Source: Methylophilaceae bacterium
GTDB lineage: Bacteria; Pseudomonadota; Gammaproteobacteria; Burkholderiales; Methylophilaceae
Assembly (NCBI GenBank): GCA_025362115.1
Contig: JANYIK010000050.1
Coordinates: 1 to 5,989, forward strand
DNA length: 5,989 nucleotides
Direction of reading: 5' to 3'
Shown: piece after piece, positions 1-5,961 of the stretch
Layout of the letters: every line of letters begins with the position of its first letter
Numbering within the stretch: the first letter of the stretch is position 1
The notes under the pieces: model-generated
The model's database searches: none
What the model was told of the DNA's origin: nothing
What the model saw: only the letters and a program-made list of their open reading frames with translations
Program-made: the position numbers and the translations under genes

Positions 1-144
1 GCGCAAGTCACCTCCAAAGGCGGCACCACGGAGCAGGCGATTCTGAGTATGGAAGGCTCTGCAATCAAACAAAACATCGTCCGCGCAATCCACGCCGCTG
101 CGGCGCGTTCAGCCGAGCTTGGTGATATTTTAGGGAAAGACTAA
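1..144 (+). CDS. proC: Pyrroline-5-carboxylate reductase, C-terminal fragment (gene cut by window start)
   Basis: Only the last 47 codons and the TAA stop are present; the gene begins before the window. ProC reduces 1-pyrroline-5-carboxylate to L-proline with NAD(P)H in the cytoplasm, the last step of proline synthesis. The visible peptide begins with VTSKGGTTEQAI, the strongly conserved block in the C-terminal dimerisation domain of the ProC family, followed by a helix rich in alanine (RAIHAAAARSAEL) typical of the end of the protein. The stop codon is followed without any gap by the ATG of the yggT gene, and the ribosome binding site of yggT lies inside the proC coding sequence, so the two are cotranscribed and probably translationally coupled. 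Identification rests on this one motif plus the well-known proC-yggT neighbourhood. Confidence 0.88.
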   Translation, partial: AQVTSKGGTTEQAILSMEGSAIKQNIVRAIHAAAARSAELGDILGKD

Positions 145-717
145 ATGATAGAAGCTGTAGATTTTTTACTTGATACCGTGTTCGGCTTGTTCACGATAGC
201 CACGTTATTACGTTTTTACTTGCAGCTCACACGTGCGCCATTCCATAACCCGGTGTCACAAACCGTAGTCGCGGTGACCGATTTTGCGGTGCGACCTTTA
301 CGGCGCGTCATACCTTCCTGGTCGGGGTTGGATTTATCCACGTTGGTGCTGGCTTTTTTTGCCCAATTGATATTGCAAATCGCCACTTTATCGCTACATG
401 GCTATCCCATTTTGGTGGCCACTACTCTGGCGTATTTGGCTATATTGGGGCTGGTGTTTGTCGCATTGCTACGATTGTCGGTCTATATTTTTATGTACGC
501 CGTGGTGATACAAGCAGTGTTGAGTTGGGTGAACCCTTATTCGCTAGTCGCGCCGGTACTGGAATGCCTGACACGCCCCTTGCTCAATCCATTGCGCCGA
601 CGCATTAGCAGCGCTAGCGGCATAGACTTCACTCCGCTGATTGTATTGATAGGTGCGCAATTGTTGCTGATGTTGATTGTGTTGCCGATGACGCGTTATT
701 TGAGTTTGGTGCTTTAA
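145..717 (+). CDS. yggT: YggT family integral membrane protein
   Basis: Complete 190-residue protein, close to the usual length of proteobacterial YggT (about 188). It contains two copies of the YGGT domain. The first spans roughly residues 5-80, with NP at 35-36, RPLRR at 50-54 and GLD at 61-63. The second spans roughly 105-185, with NP at 130-131, RPLLNPLRRR at 144-153 and GID at 159-161. Each copy has a hydrophobic helix, a short basic amphipathic stretch and another hydrophobic helix, and a further hydrophobic segment lies at about 88-108, so the protein is in the inner membrane. The molecular function is not settled; relatives have been linked to osmotic or ion stress tolerance and to cell-envelope or division processes. 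AGGGA at 132-136, inside proC, is 8 bases from the ATG and supports this start. Its place directly after proC is the common arrangement in proteobacteria. Confidence 0.9.
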   Translation: MIEAVDFLLDTVFGLFTIATLLRFYLQLTRAPFHNPVSQTVVAVTDFAVRPLRRVIPSWSGLDLSTLVLAFFAQLILQIATLSLHGYPILVATTLAYLAILGLVFVALLRLSVYIFMYAVVIQAVLSWVNPYSLVAPVLECLTRPLLNPLRRRISSASGIDFTPLIVLIGAQLLLMLIVLPMTRYLSLVL

Positions 718-766
718 TTACCCTAAGTTTCTACTAGATTCTCCTCACAATCCAAAGCAGCCATTG

Positions 767-785
767 AAAAATTTACACAATTTTT
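767..785. promoter_or_regulatory. AT-rich perfect inverted repeat upstream of the kinase gene
   Basis: AAAAATT (767-773), a 5-base spacer TACAC, and AATTTTT (779-785) form a perfect 7-bp inverted repeat in the gap between yggT and the sensor kinase. It could be an operator for autoregulation by the encoded KdpE-type regulator, since the E. coli KdpE site is also T-rich. It could also be an UP-like promoter element. I found no convincing -35/-10 pair next to it: TTGAAA at 764 and TTTACA at 772 are followed at normal spacing only by poor -10 boxes. AT-rich inverted repeats of this length can arise by chance. Confidence 0.3.
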
Positions 786-820
786 GCATTACTTAGAGCA
801 TTCTGCATAGCAAATGTCAC

Positions 821-840
821 TTCATCCAGTTTAGGATGAA
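821..840 (+). promoter_or_regulatory. Hairpin just upstream of the kinase ribosome binding site
   Basis: TTCATCC (821-827), loop AGTTTA (828-833) and GGATGAA (834-840) form a perfect 7-bp stem. The very next bases, AGGAG at 841-845, are the Shine-Dalgarno sequence for the ATG at 854. A hairpin that ends against the ribosome binding site could modulate translation, or may simply shape the 5' end of the messenger. There is no T-run after the stem, so it is not an intrinsic terminator. The alternative upstream ATG at 836 lies inside the right arm of the stem. Confidence 0.4.
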
Positions 841-845
841 AGGAG
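841..845 (+). promoter_or_regulatory. Ribosome binding site that sets the kinase start at 854
   Basis: AGGAG lies 8 bases before the ATG at 854, which is ideal spacing. The in-frame ATG at 836 is upstream of this site, is buried in a hairpin and has only an AGG directly against it, so it is unlikely to be used. The kinase is therefore 500 residues long and not 506. Confidence 0.75.
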
Positions 846-853
846 CAGAATCT

Positions 854-2356
854 ATGCAACACAAAGCCAAAACTTTTACTGTAAAGCAAAGCTATTTGAT
901 AGCAATAGTTTTCTGTGCAGTAACCACCATTGCCGCTACACCACTTCGACATTTTCTTGATTTGGCGAATATCGTCATGTTGTTCTTGCTGGTAGTTTTC
1001 CTGATAGCACTCAAGCTTGGCCGTGGCCCGGCGGTCATGTCAGCCTTTCTAGCGGTAGCGCTGTTCGATTTTTTCTTTGTTCCTCCAAGACTTTCGTTTG
1101 CGGTGAATGATGTGCAGTATCTGGTGACGTTCGCGGTTATGCTGGCGGTGGGACTTGCTACTGCTCATTTGGCGGCAACGCTGCACATGCAGGCTGAGGC
1201 TGCGCTGGAGCGCGAACGTAATACGCATCGCCTCTACGAACTGGCTCGTGATCTGGCGGGCACAGCTACTCAAGAACAGGTTGCACAAGTGCTGGTGCAG
1301 TATATGTCGGGGTCGGCGCATAGCGCAACGCTGCATTTACTGGATGTTGACGGAGAGTTACCTTCGCTTGGTCATCAGGTTGCGTTAGCCAGCCTTGCTT
1401 ACATGGCAATCAAACAGGGCAGCCTGATTGATACTAGTCAATTATCTGATGTTGGTGGACATACCCTGATTTTGCCGCTGAAATCGCCAAGTGAAGTGCG
1501 TGGTGTGATGGTGATAGAAACCAATGCATCGAACATTAAGGCAAGCAATAATATCGACAAAAAACAGTTCGAAGCTGTCGCCAATCTGACAGCCATTGCC
1601 ATTGAGCGCCTGCATTATGTGGAAGTGGCGCAACAGACACAGCTGGAAGCTTCTGCCGAACGTCTGCGAAGTTCCGTCCTCTCAGCACTTTCGCATGACC
1701 TGCGCACCCCACTTACTGGCCTTGTGGGTATGGCTGATGTGTTGGCGCTAGCCGCAGAGCCACAACTTGAAAACGTGTACAACGCTGCCACTTCAATCCG
1801 CGATCAAGCGCGCGCAATGAATAATTTGCTGGACAATCTGCTAGACATGGCCCGGTTGCACGCCGGCAAGGTAGAGCTACGCAAGGATTGGCAACTATTC
1901 GAGGATGTCATTGGTTCCTCCATCAAACTGTTAAAGTCCGCCCTGAGCCAACATCCGGTGAAAGTCGTGCTGGCGCCTGATTTGCCATTGGTGGAGTTTG
2001 ATGATGTATTGCTGGAGCGGGTGTTATGTAATCTGTTGGAAAATGCCGCCAAGTATTCTGCGGTTGGTGCACCGATTGAAGTGCGTGGATTTGTTGAGGG
2101 GGAGTATGCCTGTGTCGCTTTACGTGACCACGGTCAGGGATTCCCTGCTGACCAGATAGAATCCTTGTTCACTATGTTTTCGCGTGGAAAGAGTGAATCT
2201 TCAACAATAGGTGTCGGGCTGGGATTGGCCATCTGCCGCGCCATCGTTGAGGCGCATGGTGGCAAGATCAAAGCCAGTAATTGTGAAGGAGGCGGTGCCT
2301 GCGTCACTTTCTGGCTGCCTTTGGGCAATCCTCCGTGTGTAGATTCTGAGCAGTAA
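854..2356 (+). CDS. kdpD: KdpD-type sensor histidine kinase, short form without the N-terminal KdpD/USP domains
   Basis: A 500-residue membrane histidine kinase that corresponds to the C-terminal half of classical KdpD (about 890 residues). Four hydrophobic segments at about 13-29, 38-54, 58-76 and 87-107 form a DUF4118 domain, with the KdpD signature FDFFFVPP at 71-78. After it come a linker with arginines at 120, 122, 126 and 132, a GAF-like region at about 128-255, and the dimerisation helix with phospho-acceptor H281 in SHDLRTPL. The ATPase domain has N397 in the N box (LLENAAKYS), DHGQG at 425-429 and GVGLGL at 453-458, so the catalytic core is intact. The N-terminal half of E. coli KdpD, with its Walker-type nucleotide-binding region and universal-stress-protein domain, is absent. 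The 136 bases between yggT and this frame are far too short to encode it, so this is a short architecture and not a frameshift. The partner regulator follows after 12 bases. The signal sensed (K+, turgor or other) cannot be read from the sequence. Confidence 0.9.
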   Translation: MQHKAKTFTVKQSYLIAIVFCAVTTIAATPLRHFLDLANIVMLFLLVVFLIALKLGRGPAVMSAFLAVALFDFFFVPPRLSFAVNDVQYLVTFAVMLAVGLATAHLAATLHMQAEAALERERNTHRLYELARDLAGTATQEQVAQVLVQYMSGSAHSATLHLLDVDGELPSLGHQVALASLAYMAIKQGSLIDTSQLSDVGGHTLILPLKSPSEVRGVMVIETNASNIKASNNIDKKQFEAVANLTAIAIERLHYVEVAQQTQLEASAERLRSSVLSALSHDLRTPLTGLVGMADVLALAAEPQLENVYNAATSIRDQARAMNNLLDNLLDMARLHAGKVELRKDWQLFEDVIGSSIKLLKSALSQHPVKVVLAPDLPLVEFDDVLLERVLCNLLENAAKYSAVGAPIEVRGFVEGEYACVALRDHGQGFPADQIESLFTMFSRGKSESSTIGVGLGLAICRAIVEAHGGKIKASNCEGGGACVTFWLPLGNPPCVDSEQ

Positions 2357-2368
2357 GGCAAATCCGCG

Positions 2369-3055
2369 ATGACTCCTGCCAATACCGTAATTCTTATTGA
2401 AGACGAGCCGCAGATAAGACGGTTTGTAAAAGAAGCGCTGGAAACCGAAGGCTGGAAAGTTTTTGAGGCAGAAAACGGGAAGCGCGGACTGATCGAGGCG
2501 GGTTCGCGCAAGCCGGATTTACTGGTAGTGGACTTGGGATTGCCGGATATGGACGGTGTAGAAGTAGTGCGTGACTTCCGTACCTGGTCCACCGCTCCCA
2601 TCCTTATTCTCTCAGCCCGTACCGAAGAGCGGGACAAGATACTCGCACTCGACGCGGGTGCCGACGATTATCTGACCAAGCCTTTCGGTATCGGTGAACT
2701 GTTGGCAAGGGTAAGAGCAGTGACGCGGCGCAGGTTGCAGGGCTTGGAAACCTCACCCAAGCAATGCTTTGCTGATGTAGAAGTGGACTTATCCCGCCAC
2801 AGCGTGATGCGCAATGGCGTTCCGGTGCATCTCACCCCCACAGAATATCGCCTACTGGGATCGCTGCTGGCCAATAGCGGAAAAATTATGAGTCACCGCC
2901 GCCTGATGCAGGAGGTATGGGGGCCAAACCACACCGAGAGTTCGCACTATTTGCGCATTTACATGAGCCATCTGCGCCAGAAGCTGGAGATTGATCCAGC
3001 ACAACCCATCCACTTGCTCACCGAAACTGGTGTGGGCTACCGTTTTGAACCCTAG
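2369..3055 (+). CDS. kdpE: KdpE-type response regulator, OmpR/PhoB family
   Basis: Complete 228-residue DNA-binding response regulator. The receiver domain (about 5-120) has the acidic pair E11/D12, the phospho-acceptor D55 in VVDLGLPD, S82 in the switch position (LSAR) and K104 in LTKPFGIGEL. The stretch DKILALDAGADDY and the PFGIGEL motif are very like E. coli KdpE. A winged-helix output domain of the OmpR/PhoB type fills about 130-226, ending in the usual wing GVGYRF. It should accept phosphate from the kinase encoded just upstream and bind DNA as a dimer. The ribosome binding site AAGG (2355-2358) overlaps the TAA stop of the kinase gene (2354-2356), which supports the ATG at 2369 and suggests coupled translation. 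Target promoters are not visible; the operon's own upstream region is a natural candidate. No kdpFABC genes are in the window. Confidence 0.93.
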   Translation: MTPANTVILIEDEPQIRRFVKEALETEGWKVFEAENGKRGLIEAGSRKPDLLVVDLGLPDMDGVEVVRDFRTWSTAPILILSARTEERDKILALDAGADDYLTKPFGIGELLARVRAVTRRRLQGLETSPKQCFADVEVDLSRHSVMRNGVPVHLTPTEYRLLGSLLANSGKIMSHRRLMQEVWGPNHTESSHYLRIYMSHLRQKLEIDPAQPIHLLTETGVGYRFEP

Positions 3056-3067
3056 GAGTTAGTCAAC

Positions 3068-4939
3068 ATGTCCGAGAATAACAAAAGTCGTACGTCGACA
3101 TTGGCGCTTGCCGCGCTGGGTGTCGTTTATGGCGACATCGGCACCAGTCCGCTGTACACCATTCACGAAATCTTTGCCGGTGCGCACCATCCGGTACCCA
3201 TCACCCCAGATAATATCCTAGGCATCCTTTCAGTGATATTCTGGTCGCTGATGATTGTGGTCGCCTTGAAATACGTGGTGTTCGTGATGCGTGCCGACAA
3301 CAGGGGCGAGGGTGGCATCATGGCTCTGATGGCGCTGGTGCAGCGCGGCGTGAGCAATCGCCCTTATGGTCCATTGTTGATGTTGCTGGGGCTGTTCGGT
3401 GCTGCATTGTTTTACGGTGACAGCGTCATCACCCCCGCTATTTCCGTGCTATCTGCGGTCGAAGGGCTGGAGATCGTCACACCCGCATTCAAGCCTTACA
3501 TCATCCCGATTTCGTTGGCTGTGCTGATTGGCCTGTTTCTCGTTCAAAAGCATGGCACCTCCAGCATCGGTAAATTCTTCGGTCCGATCGTGGTGTTGTG
3601 GTTCTTCATTCTGGGCTTATTGGGCATCGTCAATATCGCTGCCGCACCGCAAGTGCTGGCAGCACTCAACCCGGTACATGCCTTACGTTACTTCATGGTT
3701 GACCCGACACTAGGGTATTTTTCGCTGGGGGCAACGGTACTGGCGGTCACCGGCGCCGAGGCACTGTATGCCGACATGGGTCACTTCGGTCGCAAACCTG
3801 TGCAACTGGCATGGTTCGGCCTAGTGTTGCCCGGGCTGGTTCTCAACTACTACGGGCAGGGTGCTTTGCTGCTCGTTAACCCACAGGCCATTGCCAACCC
3901 GTTCTACCTGATGGCACCCAATTGGGCGTTACTGCCTATGGTCGTGCTGGCTACGGCTGCTACAGTGATCGCCTCACAGGCCGTTATTTCCGGTACCTAT
4001 TCCATCACGCAGCAAGCTATGCAACTCGGCTATGCCCCACGTATGGAGATTCAGCATACCTCGCAGCAGGAGCGAGGTCAGATTTACTTACCTGGTATTA
4101 ATTGGGCGTTGATGATTGCTGTAGCCGTGTTAGTGGTCGGATTTGGCTCGTCATCTAAACTGGCTGCAGCTTACGGCATTGCCGTTACGGGTACCATGGT
4201 AATCACCACGCTGTTAGCCTTTGTCGTGGTGCGTAAGCTGTGGGGTTGGGGCTGGGGCTTGAGTCTGGCTGTTGCGGGCAGTTTTTTGGCGGTCGATATT
4301 GTTTATTTTTCCGCCAATCTGCTCAAGATACGCGAAGGGGGCTGGTTCCCGCTATTGCTGGGATCGGGCGTATTCATCCTGATGATCACATGGAAACAAG
4401 GCAGGGCGCTGCTTTACAAACGACTGTCTAGCGATGCTTTGCCACTTACTAAGTTGGTAGAGAATGTCTCAAAGTCTGGTATGGCTAGCATACCGGGTAC
4501 GGCAATATTCCTTACCCCCAATGCCGATATGACGCCGCATGCTTTGTTGCACAGCCTGAAACACTATAAAAGTCTGCATGAGCAGGTGTTGATACTAACT
4601 GTAGAAACCTTGGATATTCCTCATGTTAAACAGGATCAAGTGAAGGTTGAGCAGATTGATGAGAGATTCTTTCGAGTTAAGGTGATGTTTGGCTTTATGG
4701 ATCAGCCAGATTTGCCCAAAGCCCTTGGGGACTGTGCTTCACATGGGTTAGCATTGGATATGATGAATACTTCGTTTTTCCTTGGGCGGGAAACCTTGAT
4801 TCCAAAGATCGGTTCGGACATGGCGCTGTGGCGCGAAAAGCTCTTTGTTGCCATGTTCCGCAATGCTGGGAGCGCAGCGATATATTTCCGGCTCCCACCT
4901 AATAGGGTAGTTGAGCTAGGTACTCAGGTGGTGCTTTAA
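3068..4939 (+). CDS. kup: Kup (TrkD/HAK/KUP) family potassium uptake protein
   Basis: Complete 623-residue transporter, almost the same length as E. coli Kup (622). It carries K+ into the cell, most likely by H+ symport, across the inner membrane. Family motifs are intact: GVVYGDIGTSPLYT at 18-31, including D23; MRADNRGEGGI in the first cytoplasmic loop; FYGDSVITPAIS with acidic D118, where E. coli has Glu; EGLE from residue 132; and GAEALYADMGHFG at 229-241 with E231. The first 440 or so residues hold about 12 membrane segments, and residues from about 441 to 623 form the soluble C-terminal domain of the family. The ribosome binding site TAGGAG (3053-3058) overlaps the TAG stop of the response regulator (3053-3055) and is 9 bases from the ATG. 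The gene is thus the third member of the operon. Kup in E. coli is a low-control, acid- and hyperosmosis-relevant system, so linkage to a KdpDE-type pair is notable. Confidence 0.96.
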   Translation: MSENNKSRTSTLALAALGVVYGDIGTSPLYTIHEIFAGAHHPVPITPDNILGILSVIFWSLMIVVALKYVVFVMRADNRGEGGIMALMALVQRGVSNRPYGPLLMLLGLFGAALFYGDSVITPAISVLSAVEGLEIVTPAFKPYIIPISLAVLIGLFLVQKHGTSSIGKFFGPIVVLWFFILGLLGIVNIAAAPQVLAALNPVHALRYFMVDPTLGYFSLGATVLAVTGAEALYADMGHFGRKPVQLAWFGLVLPGLVLNYYGQGALLLVNPQAIANPFYLMAPNWALLPMVVLATAATVIASQAVISGTYSITQQAMQLGYAPRMEIQHTSQQERGQIYLPGINWALMIAVAVLVVGFGSSSKLAAAYGIAVTGTMVITTLLAFVVVRKLWGWGWGLSLAVAGSFLAVDIVYFSANLLKIREGGWFPLLLGSGVFILMITWKQGRALLYKRLSSDALPLTKLVENVSKSGMASIPGTAIFLTPNADMTPHALLHSLKHYKSLHEQVLILTVETLDIPHVKQDQVKVEQIDERFFRVKVMFGFMDQPDLPKALGDCASHGLALDMMNTSFFLGRETLIPKIGSDMALWREKLFVAMFRNAGSAAIYFRLPPNRVVELGTQVVL

Positions 4940-5037
4940 CTATGATCCATGAATCATTTCGTTGTTGTTGGCCAATTGGATTCTGACAATTACTCAAATG
5001 CTTTCCACTTCCAGCTTCGAATCAAGGATATTTAAAG
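4940..5037. other. Convergent gap between kup and rsmE with no clear terminator
   Basis: This 98-bp AT-leaning stretch separates the 3' ends of kup and rsmE. I see only weak hairpins: ATGAT...ATCAT (4942-4957), which has a 5-bp stem, and AATTG...CAATT around 4973-4990. Neither is GC-rich nor followed by a T-run. Transcription may end by a factor-dependent route or run through into the opposite gene. No small gene is supported here. Confidence 0.5.
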
Positions 5038-5769
5038 CTAAAAGTCTCCCCACAAAGTTTGCATCGCCGCTAAAGCTGCCATTGCGGCAGTTTCGGTGCG
5101 TAGCACCCTTGCCCCTAGGCGCACCGGCTTGAAACCGCAACTTTCAGCTAATTGTTGTTCTTGCGGGCTGAGACCACCTTCGCAACCAATTAGTAGGCAG
5201 ATTTCACCATCTGGTTTGGGCAGAGTATGCAGAGAGTTATCGGCGGTGGGGGAGAGCAGGAGTTTTAGGGAAAATTGTTGCGGTTGACCTAGCCAATTGG
5301 CCAAGCCTAGGATGGGCGAGACTTGCGGCACGGTAGCACGACCTGATTGCTCACAGGCGGAGATCACCACGTTTTGCCAATGTTCGATGCGTTTCTCGGC
5401 GCGTTCGCCTGATAGTTTGACCACGCTGCGCTCGGCAGCGATGGGCTGGATGGCATTGACACCCAATTCCACGGCTTTTTGCAGGGTGAATTCCATGCGC
5501 TCGCCGCTAGAGATGGCTTGGGCTAAGGTAACTTTGAGTGGCGATTCACACATCACCGTTTGGCCGGCGCTGATTTTGACAGCGACTTCACTTTTGTTGA
5601 TGCGTAAAATCTCCGCCAGATAGTCTTCGCCGTCGCCATCAAATAGGGTGAGCGTGTCACCTGCTTTCATGCGTAACACTTTGCTTGCATGATGAGCAGC
5701 GTTGTCGGGCAGGTTCAGAATCGCCCCATTGGCGAGTTTGGCTGGGCAGTAAAAACGAGACTTGGGCAT
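5038..5769 (-). CDS. rsmE: 16S rRNA (uracil(1498)-N3)-methyltransferase
   Basis: RsmE uses S-adenosylmethionine to methylate N3 of U1498 in 16S rRNA, near the decoding site of the small subunit. With the start at MPKSRFYC the protein has 243 residues, the same as E. coli RsmE. The N-terminal PUA-like RNA-binding domain (about 1-70) has HHASKVLRMKAGD at 26-38. The SPOUT methyltransferase domain (about 75-243) has the family blocks ERMEF, QKAVELGV, AERSVVKL (112-119) and SACEQSGR (137-144). The knotted cofactor site has IGCEGG at 194-199 and LGARVLRTETA at 218-228. The usual forms are GPEGG and LGPR.LRTETA, so both prolines are replaced, by C196 and A220. An ATG further out at 5802 would add 11 residues, but it lies inside a repeat element and the extra residues have no family support. 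No strong ribosome binding site precedes 5769. The gene faces kup and is divergent from the next gene. Confidence 0.93.
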   Translation of the reverse strand: MPKSRFYCPAKLANGAILNLPDNAAHHASKVLRMKAGDTLTLFDGDGEDYLAEILRINKSEVAVKISAGQTVMCESPLKVTLAQAISSGERMEFTLQKAVELGVNAIQPIAAERSVVKLSGERAEKRIEHWQNVVISACEQSGRATVPQVSPILGLANWLGQPQQFSLKLLLSPTADNSLHTLPKPDGEICLLIGCEGGLSPQEQQLAESCGFKPVRLGARVLRTETAAMAALAAMQTLWGDF

Positions 5770-5796
5770 GAACTTAGATACCAAACTTTCTAGTAT

Positions 5797-5824
5797 CGTC
5801 ATTCTGGCGTAGGCCAGAATCCAG
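5797..5824 (-). repeat. REP/dRS3-like palindrome, copy A
   Basis: Read on the minus strand this 28-base element has the frame CTGGATTC-N12-GAATGACG. Its core is a hairpin with a 7-bp stem, TTCTGGC / GCCAGAA, around the loop CTAC. It is a reverse-oriented relative of the element at 5875-5902: the outer 8 bases on both sides are identical, while the stem differs at two positions that change in pairs. The GAATGACG end contains the ATG at 5800-5802, which creates a false early start for rsmE. Confidence 0.75.
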
Positions 5825-5834
5825 CCAAAATTCT

Positions 5835-5863
5835 ACGGAGTGATTTGCAGCTATATCACCCGT
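5835..5863. repeat. Hairpin between the two REP-like copies
   Basis: ACGG, a bulged A and GTGAT (5835-5844) can pair with ATCACCCGT (5855-5863), giving a 9-bp stem with one bulge and a 10-base loop. It lies in the 50-base spacer between the two inverted palindromes, so the whole stretch 5797-5902 can fold as three successive stems. Alternatively the two outer copies can pair with each other. Confidence 0.4.
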
Positions 5864-5874
5864 CGTTGACTCGA

Positions 5875-5902
5875 CTGGATTCCCGCCTCTGCGGGAATGA
5901 CG
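5875..5902 (+). repeat. REP/dRS3-like palindrome, copy B
   Basis: This 28-base element has a 7-bp stem TTCCCGC / GCGGGAA around the loop CTCT, flanked by CTGGA and TGACG. The inner 20 bases fit the pattern ATTCCC-N8-GGGAAT known for the dRS3 repeat of Neisseria, and similar GGATTCCCGC...GCGGGAATGACG palindromes are frequent in other beta- and gamma-proteobacterial genomes. It is followed by GGAGTTTTT, so the transcribed stem plus T-run might act as a weak terminator for plus-strand transcripts. It lies just upstream of the presumed promoter area of the next gene. Confidence 0.8.
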
Positions 5903-5921
5903 GAGTTTTTGGAGACGGTGT

Positions 5922-5927
5922 TAAAAT
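5922..5927 (+). promoter_or_regulatory. Possible -10 box for the gene starting at 5962
   Basis: TAAAAT matches the sigma-70 -10 consensus TATAAT at five of six positions and lies 34 bases before the ATG at 5962. No good -35 box sits at the right distance; the bases there are the TGACGGA end of the REP-like copy B. This is a weak call. Confidence 0.25.
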
Positions 5928-5961
5928 TTGTTCCATTGTAACCAATTAAGGAAGCTTAAAA

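Noticed and set aside
836..853. Upstream ATG giving a 506-residue kinase
   Set aside because: The ATG lies in a hairpin arm and upstream of the clear AGGAG site, which is correctly spaced for the ATG at 854.
718..853. Possible remnant of the missing KdpD N-terminal half (frameshift or pseudogene)
   Set aside because: The gap is only 136 bases, carries no KdpD or USP-like peptide, and the 854 start has a good ribosome binding site; the short kinase looks like a complete gene.
2134..2637. 167-codon open frame on the minus strand across the kinase-regulator junction
   Set aside because: It lies fully opposite two well-supported genes, and its serine-rich, family-less translation is what an antisense shadow frame gives.
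4242..4258. G-rich stretch in kup that looked like a G-quadruplex
   Set aside because: There are only three runs of four G, and they are explained by the Trp/Gly-rich coding sequence GWGWGL; a fourth run is missing.
4942..4990. Candidate terminators after kup
   Set aside because: The stems are only 5 bp, AT-rich and without a following T-run on either strand.
5297..5623. 108-codon plus-strand open frame inside rsmE
   Set aside because: It is antisense to conserved rsmE motifs and has no recognisable family or ribosome binding site.
5845..5870. Possible sigma-70 promoter for rsmE on the minus strand (ATATAG-like bases)
   Set aside because: No -35 box is found at suitable spacing, and the bases form part of the hairpin between the repeat copies.
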